6,390 bases of DNA from Saprospiraceae bacterium (GTDB lineage: Bacteria; Bacteroidota; Bacteroidia; Chitinophagales; Saprospiraceae): positions 1-6,390 of the forward strand of contig JACMMM010000516.1 in assembly GCA_014379065.1 (NCBI GenBank), written 5' to 3'. Of the stretch, positions 1 to 6,215 are shown piece after piece. The position numbers and the translations under genes were made by a program. Positions within the stretch are counted from its first letter, which is position 1. Each line of letters begins with the position of its first letter. A model generated the notes under the pieces. That model made no database searches, was not told the origin of the DNA, and worked only from the letters and a program-made list of their open reading frames with translations.

Positions 1-1
1 T

Positions 2-1624
2 GATGCCGACAAGGTGTACATGATCGGATTTTTTATCATCCGATCAGATGACAGCGGTAAAACTTGGAAAAACATCAATGGCGACAATGTCCATGTAGAT
101 CACCACGCCCTGTGGCTCAACCCCGCCCGTCCAGGCCACCTCGTGAATGGCAACGACGGCGGCCTAAACATCAGTTGGGACAACGGCGATTCTTGGGCAA
201 AGTGCAACAATCCGCCCGTAGGCCAATTTTATGCCATCGCGACTGATGAAGCTGATCCATTCAATGTATATGGCGGCGCACAGGACAATGGTGTCTGGGC
301 GGGACCAAGCGATTACGAAGCTTCCACGAGTTGGCAACAAACAGGGCAATACCCTTACAAAGAAATTATGAGTGGCGACGGGATGCAAGTGCAGGTTGAT
401 TCCCGCGACAACAATACGGTGTACACTGGTTTTCAGTTTGGCAACTATTTCAGGGTCAATAAGTTGACAAACGATGCAAAACCAATAACACCCAAACACG
501 ATCTTGGTGAAAGACCCCTGAGATTCAACTGGCAAACGCCTATATGGCTCAGCCGTCATCAGCAAGATGTGTTGTATTTGGGCGCAAATAAATTGTACCG
601 TTCTTTCAATCAGGGCAACGATTGGGATGCCATTTCCAGCGACCTGACTAAGGGCGGAAAGCCCGGAAATGTGCCTTACGGAACGCTCACAAGCATTTGT
701 GAAAGTCCTTTAAAATTTGGACTCCTCTACACCGGCTCCGACGACGGCCTAATCCATGTAACCCGCGACGGAGGCGAAACTTGGGCAAAAATATCCGACA
801 GTCTGCCCCAAAATCTTTGGGTAAGCCGAGTGCAAGCCTCCGCCCATGAGCGCGGGCGAACGTATGTTGCCCTGAATGGCTATCGCTGGGATGATTTTAC
901 GCCTTACCTGTATGTTTCTCAGGATTATGGTCAACATTGGAAACGTCTTGGTCTCGACCTGCCCTTTGAACCGATCAATGTGGTGAAAGAAGACCCTTCA
1001 AATGCCAATATTCTCTATGTCGGCACCGACCATAATGTGTATGTATCTTTGGATGCTGGTCAGTCATTCCAGACTTTGAGCCCTGACTTCCCCGATGTGC
1101 CGGTACATGACCTGGCCATACAAGTGAAAGCACAGACATTGGTCATTGGTACCCATGGACGGTCTATATTCAAGACCGATCTTTCCAATATACAGAAATT
1201 GAGTGCGGAAACCTTGGTTTCTGAAATTCATCTTTTTGAAATACAAAAGAAGAAGTTCTCCAAAAACTGGGGCAACAAACAACCTTACAAAGACGCAAAA
1301 GATCCCGAATTGGCCATTTGGTTTTTCGCCAAAACGGCGGGCAAAGCATCTTGGGTGCTGAAACACAAAGAGAGCGGCACGGTGTTGAACAGTGGGCAGA
1401 TTGATTGCGTCAAAGGCTTAAACCAGTGGACCTATGGTCTTGATTTTAAAGAAGATGTTTTGAAAAAATACCGCGAAACACTTCAAGCTGCGCAGAAAGA
1501 CTCAAAAAAGTTGTTAGAAATCGAGAAAGCAGATACAGGAAAACTGTACCTCCAAAAAGGTGTTTATACCTTTACGCTGGAAAAAGCAGGTGGAAAGGTA
1601 GAGCGGGAGTTTGTGATTGAATAA
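2..1624 (+). CDS. VPS10/sortilin-type Asp-box (BNR) beta-propeller exoprotein, C-terminal part (5' partial)
   Basis: The reading frame is open to the left edge of the window (it reads DADKVYMIG from base 2), so the gene starts outside; the GTG at base 14 is not a credible start. Counting residue 1 at base 14, six Asp-box motifs (S-x-D-x-G-x-T-W) are visible: SDDSGKTW 11-18, SWDNGDSW 54-61, SFNQGNDW 197-204, TRDGGETW 250-257, SQDYGQHW 302-309 and SLDAGQSF 345-352. The family hallmarks VHVDHHALW (26-34), GNDGG (46-50), GGAQDNG (87-93) and GTHGRSIF (379-386, closing the propeller) are also present. About 130 C-terminal residues follow the propeller and resemble a beta-sandwich ending in EREFVIE; no type IX sorting tail is evident. 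Full-length relatives are usually around 1000 residues, so roughly half is here. Such proteins are normally exported. The substrate is unknown, and glycosidase activity, often written in annotations, is not demonstrated by Asp boxes alone. Confidence 0.88.
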   Translation, partial: DADKVYMIGFFIIRSDDSGKTWKNINGDNVHVDHHALWLNPARPGHLVNGNDGGLNISWDNGDSWAKCNNPPVGQFYAIATDEADPFNVYGGAQDNGVWAGPSDYEASTSWQQTGQYPYKEIMSGDGMQVQVDSRDNNTVYTGFQFGNYFRVNKLTNDAKPITPKHDLGERPLRFNWQTPIWLSRHQQDVLYLGANKLYRSFNQGNDWDAISSDLTKGGKPGNVPYGTLTSICESPLKFGLLYTGSDDGLIHVTRDGGETWAKISDSLPQNLWVSRVQASAHERGRTYVALNGYRWDDFTPYLYVSQDYGQHWKRLGLDLPFEPINVVKEDPSNANILYVGTDHNVYVSLDAGQSFQTLSPDFPDVPVHDLAIQVKAQTLVIGTHGRSIFKTDLSNIQKLSAETLVSEIHLFEIQKKKFSKNWGNKQPYKDAKDPELAIWFFAKTAGKASWVLKHKESGTVLNSGQIDCVKGLNQWTYGLDFKEDVLKKYRETLQAAQKDSKKLLEIEKADTGKLYLQKGVYTFTLEKAGGKVEREFVIE

Positions 1625-1694
1625 CAAACGTTACCTTAACTTCCCTTCCAAATCGTTTTTGAACCCACTTCAAATCCTCAAACTTGTGTTTCAC

Positions 1695-1946
1695 ATGAAC
1701 ATTCAGTCTGAAAAGTTGAACATTATTCAACAACTGCTCGTAATTCAGGACGAAAAACTGCTCTCCGCTCTCAAGAACCTCTTGGACTTTGCAGGTCGAA
1801 ACCATGGAGAAGTGCCGGACTTCTATGCGGATTTGCCTTTTCATGTCCGCAAGAGTATCGAAATTTCAATCTCGCAATTTGAGGCTGGAGAGGGCATCCC
1901 GCATTCAAAAGTGATGACTAGTTTGAAAAAACGTTTTGTCAAATGA
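1695..1946 (+). CDS. Addiction-module antitoxin-like protein (orphan, partner toxin truncated)
   Basis: This encodes 83 residues starting MNIQSEKLNIIQQLL. The frame is open upstream to a TTG at 1617, but the ATG at 1695 is chosen because the amphipathic helical start MNIQSEKL is typical of small Bacteroidota antitoxins and the upstream residues look like untranslated sequence. The N-terminal half is helical, with a LLVIQDEKLLSALKNLL stretch. The C-terminal half carries the pattern FYADLPFHVRKSIEISISQFEAG followed by GIPHSKVM and a basic end, which resembles the 'putative addiction module component' antitoxins paired with RelE/ParE toxins. In such modules the antitoxin wraps around the toxin and together with it represses its own promoter. 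The stop codon overlaps the start of a second ORF as ATGA, the usual arrangement for a toxin, but that ORF is only 19 codons long. The family call rests on recalled sequence patterns, not on a search. Confidence 0.7.
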   Translation: MNIQSEKLNIIQQLLVIQDEKLLSALKNLLDFAGRNHGEVPDFYADLPFHVRKSIEISISQFEAGEGIPHSKVMTSLKKRFVK

Positions 1947-2002
1947 CCTTCGCTATCTTTTGGTCGCCACGCTCAGAGGCTGAATCTCTTTACTTACTCT
2001 AA
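1943..2002 (+). pseudogene. Truncated RelE/ParE-type toxin remnant
   Basis: An ATG overlapping the antitoxin stop (ATGA) opens a frame reading MTFAIFWSPRSEAESLYLL and then TAA. The opening beta strand followed by W-S-P-R-x-E-A is the characteristic N-terminus of RelE/ParE superfamily toxins in Bacteroidota, which are normally about 95-110 residues. Nothing in the three forward frames between here and the lipoprotein start at 2072 continues the toxin fold, so more than 80% of the gene is missing rather than merely frameshifted. The toxin is therefore inferred to be inactive and the antitoxin orphaned. Confidence 0.6.
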
Positions 2003-2027
2003 AAAGCAAATCATTTTCCAAAATTTC

Positions 2028-2046
2028 GGCGGAAAAATTTTCCGCC
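2028..2046. repeat. Perfect 19-base palindrome upstream of the lipoprotein gene
   Basis: GGCGGAAAA and TTTTCCGCC flank a single central A, giving 9 bp arms with perfect symmetry, 26-44 bases before the ATG at 2072. As RNA it could form a 7-bp stem with a 5-nt loop, but it is not followed by a T-run on the + strand, so it is a poor intrinsic terminator in that direction. A repressor operator or a 5' leader hairpin of the lipoprotein mRNA is possible. No match to a named operator is recognised. Confidence 0.45.
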
Positions 2047-2071
2047 CCACTTCATAACTATTTCACATTCA

Positions 2072-2860
2072 ATGAAAAATTTGAAAAGTCTATTCCTCGC
2101 AGTGCTTACCATAAGCATGACTGCGCTTACCGGTTGCCTCCACATTATAGAGGAAGCCACTTTCCGAAATAATGGTTCCGGCACCTATAAAATGACGCTC
2201 GACATGAGCGAAATGAAGGGCATGATGGACATGTTTAAAGGCATGGGCGGCGACAGCACCGCTATGAATATGGGCGCTGACTCTACCTCCATTCAAGGCG
2301 AGGGCGATTATACGCCTCCTGCAGATGCCGCTTCTCCCACTGAAAACCCGATGGGTAGCTTAGGCGAACAGATGAGCAGCGTGGCTTCGACCCTACAAGG
2401 GGTAGCGGGCATTACCAGCGTTGTGGAAATCAAAGACACCAGCACATTCAGCTTTGGTTACTCCTTTGATTTTGCTGACGTAGCTTCCCTCAACCGCGCC
2501 CTCAAAATCATCAACAAAGACAAATACGAGGCCAAGGTGGACGAGGTGTTCCGATTTAACGGCAAGAGCTTCGAGCGGCTTAAGGCTGGCGACCTTGGAG
2601 AGGAAATGAAAAAAGCCATGATGGAAAATGGTGGCGGAGAAGAAGGCGAAGAAGGCAGTATGGACATGTTCAAGATGTTCTTAGCCGATATGAGCTACAA
2701 ACAGATTTACCACTTCCCCGACCGTGCGGTGAAAAAATCTAACAATAAACTTGGCGAAATCAGCGAGGGCGGACACACGCTGACCATTGACATCAAGCCA
2801 TTCAATGAAGAACAACAAAAGAATAAACCTACGGTGGCAACGAAATTGAAATTAAAATAG
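2072..2860 (+). CDS. Predicted lipoprotein of unknown function, methionine-rich and acidic
   Basis: This encodes 262 residues. The N-terminus has two lysines, a hydrophobic stretch (7-19) and the lipobox LTGC with Cys22 as the predicted lipidated residue, so the mature protein should be membrane-anchored in the periplasm or outer membrane. After the Cys comes a beta-like segment (EATFRNNGSGTYKMTLDMSE), then a Met/Gly-rich region at about 43-68 (MKGMMDMFKGMGG, MNMG), then a Ser/Thr/Pro-rich linker to about residue 95. A second half (about 110-262) contains alternating beta-strand-like segments, with an acidic Gly/Glu run near 187-195. The layout, two-strand segments around a variable linker in a lipoprotein, recalls LppM-like lipoproteins, but no catalytic motif is seen and I do not recognise the family. 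It converges on mrdA and ends just before the shared terminator; no operon partner is evident. Confidence 0.85.
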   Translation: MKNLKSLFLAVLTISMTALTGCLHIIEEATFRNNGSGTYKMTLDMSEMKGMMDMFKGMGGDSTAMNMGADSTSIQGEGDYTPPADAASPTENPMGSLGEQMSSVASTLQGVAGITSVVEIKDTSTFSFGYSFDFADVASLNRALKIINKDKYEAKVDEVFRFNGKSFERLKAGDLGEEMKKAMMENGGGEEGEEGSMDMFKMFLADMSYKQIYHFPDRAVKKSNNKLGEISEGGHTLTIDIKPFNEEQQKNKPTVATKLKLK

Positions 2861-2875
2861 GTTTTCTTTGTCAAG

Positions 2876-2956
2876 GCATAAAAAGACAGCCCGCGCTTTA
2901 TTCATCCGATGACTTGGAGTTATCGTATGAATAAAGCGCGGGCTGTCTTTTTATGC
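2876..2956. terminator. Bidirectional intrinsic terminator, 30-bp perfect stem
   Basis: Arms 2876-2905 and 2927-2956 are perfect reverse complements. Past one mismatch the pairing continues inward (CGAT with ATCG and beyond), leaving a very small loop. A GC-rich core (ACAGCCCGCGC) is bordered by A-rich sequence on the outer left and T-rich sequence on the outer right, so each strand ends in a stem followed by a T-tract. It lies 15 bases after the lipoprotein stop and 2 bases past the mrdA stop, exactly between two convergent genes, which fits a shared terminator. Confidence 0.88.
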
Positions 2957-2958
2957 TC

Positions 2959-4947
2959 CTATTTCCGATTGATTTGCGGCTTTGAGTCCTTGGGATTCAC
3001 CGCATCAGGTATTTCGGTCGGTATCTTAGCCGGGTCTGGGAGCGAGTCGGGCTTGGGCTTGGGAAGCTTGGCCTGTATTTTTTCCTGCGCTCTGCTCGCG
3101 AGTATTTTGGAAGTGAGGTCGGCATTTATCATGCGTTCTTCGATGGCCAATCGTTGGGTAGAGATGGTATCGTTGAGCATTTTCTCGATCATCAGGCCGG
3201 CAATGGGCGCAGCATAAGAAGCTCCCCAGCCAGCATTTTCCACATAAACGGCAATGGCGATCTTGGGGTTATCCTTTGGTGCGAAGGCAAAAAAGACGGA
3301 GTGATCGTCACCATGCGGGTTTTGGCTCGTGCCCGTTTTTCCACACACGGCTATGCCAGGCACTTGCGCAATGCGGGCAGTACCCCGCACTACACATTGG
3401 CTCATCCCTTCCACGACGGTCTCAAAATAACGTTGGTCAATTTCCACCTTGTGTTTTTCATAAAATCGCTCTGGAATAGGGGTTCCATCTTTGAATTCTT
3501 TTACCAAATGCGGTGGATACCAGTAACCCCGGTTGGCAAGACATGCCGCGAGGTTTGCCATTTGTATGGTGGTCAACTGCAACTCTCCTTGACCGATACC
3601 GCAAGACATGATGGTAGGAGAATGCCAACTACCATAGTTTTTAGGGTACAACTTATCGTAGTACGCTGAGGTAGGGAACCCACCAGGGCTTTCATTTGGG
3701 TAATCAATACCTAGTTTTTGGCCAAATCCAAATTGAACCATGTATTTATTGAATTCGTCAAGCCCCGACTGTGGATTGGAATAGCCATTTTTGTCAATTT
3801 CATCACGGTATTTGTTCATGAAATAGGTATTACAGGAGTGTGCGATGGCATCCACTACTCCATTTAAGTGGCCACTATGGTGACATTTGTAGAGTCTGCC
3901 AGCATAAAAATAGCCCCCTGAACAGTTGAAACCAGCATCTGTATTGATTACTCCTTCTTGTAATCCTATGAGAGAAACCACCGTTTTAAAAATCGAGCCA
4001 GGCGGGTACTTTGCCATCACCGTGCGGTCGAAAAAATAGCGCAGTGGGTCTGTGAGCAGTCGGCTGAATTCCTGCCCACGTTCATTGGTCATCACCAACA
4101 AATTCGGATTGTACGTCGGGGCACTGATCATGGCCAATATCTGCCCCGTTTTTGGGTCAATAGCTACCACGCTCCCCGTTTTGTTGCGCATGAGTTTTTC
4201 GCCATAAGCCTGCAACTCGATGTCAATGCTCGACACCAAATCTTTCCCCGCTATTGCTGCCGAATCGCGTTCCCCTTGCTTGTATTTACCTACGATGCGG
4301 CCAAGGTTGTCGCGCAAAAGGTTGGTAACGCCTTTTTTGCCGCGCAAATAGTCTTCATACCCGTATTCGAGGCCTGCGGCACCGATGTAGTCGCCGGTTT
4401 CATATTTGCCCTTGTTGCGTTCTATATCTCTCGGATCTACCTCGTTGATGTAACCCAACACGTGCGCTCCAGCATCGAAGGGGTAGCCGCGAATGCTGCG
4501 CGCTTGCACGAAAAACCCTGGAAATTCGTACTGGCTTTCTAAAAGTCGAGCGTTTTTTTCAGGGGATATTTTTTTCAAAAAAACAAAAGGGACTGATTTG
4601 GAAAACTTGCCGCTCCGCCAATCTTTGTCCAAATTTCGTTTGAAATCCTCCTTTTTAATGTCCAAAATGCCGCAAAACTTCTCTACATCCATTTTCTTTA
4701 AATCTATCTGGTTGTAGGTCACCATTAGATCAAAGGTTGCCTCGTTGTTAACAATGCGTTCGCCGTTGCGGTCGTAGATAATGCCGCGCGGTGGGTAAAC
4801 CGTGAGCTCCTCTATCGCAGTGGCATCCGCCAATTTGGCATAAGACCCGTCAAATAACTGTAGATTGGCAGCCTGCAGTGCCAAAACAATGGCGCAAGCC
4901 AAAAAAACGCGCTGGATATTGCGTTGTCGGTCGAGGCCGTTTTTCAT
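2959..4947 (-). CDS. mrdA: Penicillin-binding protein 2, peptidoglycan D,D-transpeptidase of the elongasome
   Basis: This encodes 662 residues, a usual length for the family. It cross-links glycan strands during lateral wall growth, working with RodA and the MreBCD proteins at the inner membrane. A single N-terminal membrane helix is visible at about 13-31 (VFLACAIVLALQAANLQLF). The pedestal domain opens with YPPRGIIYDRNG (51-62). All three active-site motifs are present: SIFK with nucleophile Ser318 and Lys321, SCN at 371-373, and KTGT at 537-540. Cys342, Cys355, His360 and Cys372 lie in the region where PBP2 proteins bind a structural zinc, and are a plausible zinc set. The C-terminus (about 627-662) is a Lys/Pro-rich tail of low complexity. 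The ATG at 4947 directly precedes MKNGLDRQRN and the membrane helix, so the start is secure. Upstream, where mreD is usually found, an IS begins after 41 bp. rodA is not downstream either; a terminator follows the stop immediately. Confidence 0.96.
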   Translation of the reverse strand: MKNGLDRQRNIQRVFLACAIVLALQAANLQLFDGSYAKLADATAIEELTVYPPRGIIYDRNGERIVNNEATFDLMVTYNQIDLKKMDVEKFCGILDIKKEDFKRNLDKDWRSGKFSKSVPFVFLKKISPEKNARLLESQYEFPGFFVQARSIRGYPFDAGAHVLGYINEVDPRDIERNKGKYETGDYIGAAGLEYGYEDYLRGKKGVTNLLRDNLGRIVGKYKQGERDSAAIAGKDLVSSIDIELQAYGEKLMRNKTGSVVAIDPKTGQILAMISAPTYNPNLLVMTNERGQEFSRLLTDPLRYFFDRTVMAKYPPGSIFKTVVSLIGLQEGVINTDAGFNCSGGYFYAGRLYKCHHSGHLNGVVDAIAHSCNTYFMNKYRDEIDKNGYSNPQSGLDEFNKYMVQFGFGQKLGIDYPNESPGGFPTSAYYDKLYPKNYGSWHSPTIMSCGIGQGELQLTTIQMANLAACLANRGYWYPPHLVKEFKDGTPIPERFYEKHKVEIDQRYFETVVEGMSQCVVRGTARIAQVPGIAVCGKTGTSQNPHGDDHSVFFAFAPKDNPKIAIAVYVENAGWGASYAAPIAGLMIEKMLNDTISTQRLAIEERMINADLTSKILASRAQEKIQAKLPKPKPDSLPDPAKIPTEIPDAVNPKDSKPQINRK

Positions 4948-4959
4948 ACGAGAGGACTT

Positions 4960-4988
4960 TTGACTATTGACCGTTGAATATTAACCAT
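4960..4988. repeat. Four heptad repeats (TTRA-NNN) between IS and mrdA
   Basis: The non-IS spacer upstream of mrdA reads as consecutive 7-mers TTGACTA, TTGACCG, TTGAATA and TTAACCA (4960-4987), followed by one T before the IS tip. Read toward mrdA these are NNNTYAA heptads. The periodicity is visible directly. Its role, as an intergenic short repeat, a binding array or the IS target, is unknown. Confidence 0.6.
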
Positions 4989-5040
4989 TGTTGACTATTA
5001 AAAACTCGTACTAAGCAATCGTATTATAAAGTCGTACTAA
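4989..5040. repeat. Left terminal inverted repeat of the IS (52 bp, four 13-mers)
   Basis: It is a perfect reverse complement of 6339-6390. It divides into TGTTGACTATTAA (4989-5001), AAACTCGTACTAA (5002-5014), GCAATCGTATTAT (5015-5027) and AAAGTCGTACTAA (5028-5040). The last three share TCGTAYTAW, and all four share TAYTAW in the same register. The transposase stop codon TAG falls inside the innermost unit. Confidence 0.95.
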
Positions 5041-6215
5041 TTCTGGAAAGGGAAATTTTTCGATTTTTTAATTTTTGCTTTTTTTTCAATCAATTTTTGG
5101 GTTGTTGCGTCCATCAGTTCTTCTTTAGAAATACCTTTTGGATCCGCCTGCCCTACAATTAGTTCTTTGACATTTCGGAAGATAAATTGGTGTTGAGTGG
5201 GTTCAAATGTTATTTGTACCTGGCTTTTGGGAGATGCTTGTTTGAGATAGTATCGTTTTCCACCGATTGAGACCATTTTGCCTGAACTGACTTTTCTGTA
5301 CCATGTGCCGTTGGCCAACAATTCATGGATGCGCCGAGGGTCAAGTTGGTCGTATTCCTGTTCAATAGAGAACGGCCTGCCAGAGTGAACTGCTTGCGGG
5401 ATCACTTGACAGGGCGCCTTGTTGCCCAAGGATCGGTTGGGCAATTTATGGTTCAAGCGTTGGCGCCGTTCATTGCAGTACTTAAAAAGTTGCCCCCAGT
5501 TTTCATAATGCTGCCCCATGAGCACCTGCCGGTCTAAGGTTTGGTGGGATCGCTCCACCATCGCTTGTTTTTGTGGCGGGGGCAGTTTTATGTGGCACAT
5601 GCTGACGCCCAAAGCGACAAGCCAAAGGTGCAAAGGTGTTGGATAGGGTGATTTGGTAGTGTTTTCATAAAAAACACTGTCTTTGTCAACCTGTATGCCC
5701 AATGGCAGGCCACTTTCCTCGAATGCGAGGCGGAGTGCCCATTTGTAGTGCTCCTTAGATGCTTGGCACATCTGGTGCCTGACAGAAACTGGAAAACCCA
5801 TGCAATGGATTTTGGTATGGCTGTCTTTCATGTTTATCATCGACTGGCAGCCCACCCCCGATACGAGCACTGCGCCCTGTGCATCTAATTCCCACAGGTC
5901 GTGAGCTGCTTTGGGCTCTTCGCAGCGCTGTTTGGGAAATACCCCACCAGGCTCGTACTTCGTCACTAACCCCTCTCGCTTCAAGTATCGATTGATCGAA
6001 TCAATGCTTGGAAGTACTGTGCCAAGGGGGTATTCGCTTCCCAACTCATCCAAAACACTGGCTGCCCCCCAGCCAGGATGACCCTCCCTGAGCTGCTTAA
6101 CCCGGGCAACAATATCCTTGGGAAACGTGCTCAGTGCACCCGCAAGTGGACGCCCCATGGCCGATTCGCACGAACCCCCTTTTTTAGACGTTGCCGCCAT
6201 TTGCGAACCGTCCAA
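5037..6215 (-). CDS. IS transposase, DDE catalytic ORF (orfB, expressed by -1 frameshift)
   Basis: This frame gives 392 residues from an unlikely TTG at 6215; the intended product is the fusion entered at 6179, about 428 residues from the orfA ATG. In orfB numbering a second helical DNA-binding region lies at about 31-84 (PGWGAASVLDELG, then PSIDSINRYLKREGL), as in IS481-type transposases. The rve/RNase H-like core follows, with Asp111 (LWELDAQG), Asp177 (GIQVDKDSVF) and Glu221 (QAMVERSHQTLDRQ). Asp177 and Glu221 are separated by 43 residues instead of the common 35, with extra sequence after VFYEN. A C-terminal beta-rich segment (GTWYRKVSSGKMVSIGGKRYY, about 303-323) resembles the small barrel behind the core of Mu/rve transposases. 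The tail is Lys-rich. No internal stop is present, and it reads toward mrdA. Confidence 0.88.
   Translation of the reverse strand: MDGSQMAATSKKGGSCESAMGRPLAGALSTFPKDIVARVKQLREGHPGWGAASVLDELGSEYPLGTVLPSIDSINRYLKREGLVTKYEPGGVFPKQRCEEPKAAHDLWELDAQGAVLVSGVGCQSMINMKDSHTKIHCMGFPVSVRHQMCQASKEHYKWALRLAFEESGLPLGIQVDKDSVFYENTTKSPYPTPLHLWLVALGVSMCHIKLPPPQKQAMVERSHQTLDRQVLMGQHYENWGQLFKYCNERRQRLNHKLPNRSLGNKAPCQVIPQAVHSGRPFSIEQEYDQLDPRRIHELLANGTWYRKVSSGKMVSIGGKRYYLKQASPKSQVQITFEPTQHQFIFRNVKELIVGQADPKGISKEELMDATTQKLIEKKAKIKKSKNFPFQN

Noticed and set aside
21..46. Inverted repeat TGATCGGA...TCCGATCA with a 10-base loop
   Set aside because: It lies inside the coding frame of the Asp-box protein, has only 8-bp arms and no T-run; treated as chance.
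1617..1694. N-terminal extension of the antitoxin from a TTG start
   Set aside because: It overlaps the preceding stop, uses a rare start and adds 26 residues without family resemblance; the ATG at 1695 is preferred.
1954..1962. TATCTTTTG as a Bacteroidota -7 element before the lipoprotein gene
   Set aside because: It has one extra T against TAnnTTTG, no -33 TTTG partner, and lies over 100 bases upstream inside the toxin remnant.
2909..3217. Open frame on the + strand starting in the terminator loop
   Set aside because: It crosses the terminator arm and is antisense to the 3' end of mrdA; its hydrophobic, Ser-rich product reflects the reverse of Lys/Pro-rich codons.
3154..3669. Long open frame on the + strand within mrdA
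   Set aside because: It is antisense to the strongly supported PBP2 gene with no recognisable domain; it is a by-product of the mrdA codons. The other frames opposite the propeller gene, lipoprotein and transposase were dropped for the same reason.
5023..5028. TATAAT in the left IS end as an outward promoter for mrdA
   Set aside because: There is no properly spaced -35, and Bacteroidota promoters use TTTG/TAnnTTTG elements, so it is not called as a feature.
4960..5040. CRISPR-like array of short repeats
   Set aside because: Repeat units of 7 and 13 bp have no unique spacers of CRISPR size; they are explained as heptads and IS iterons.
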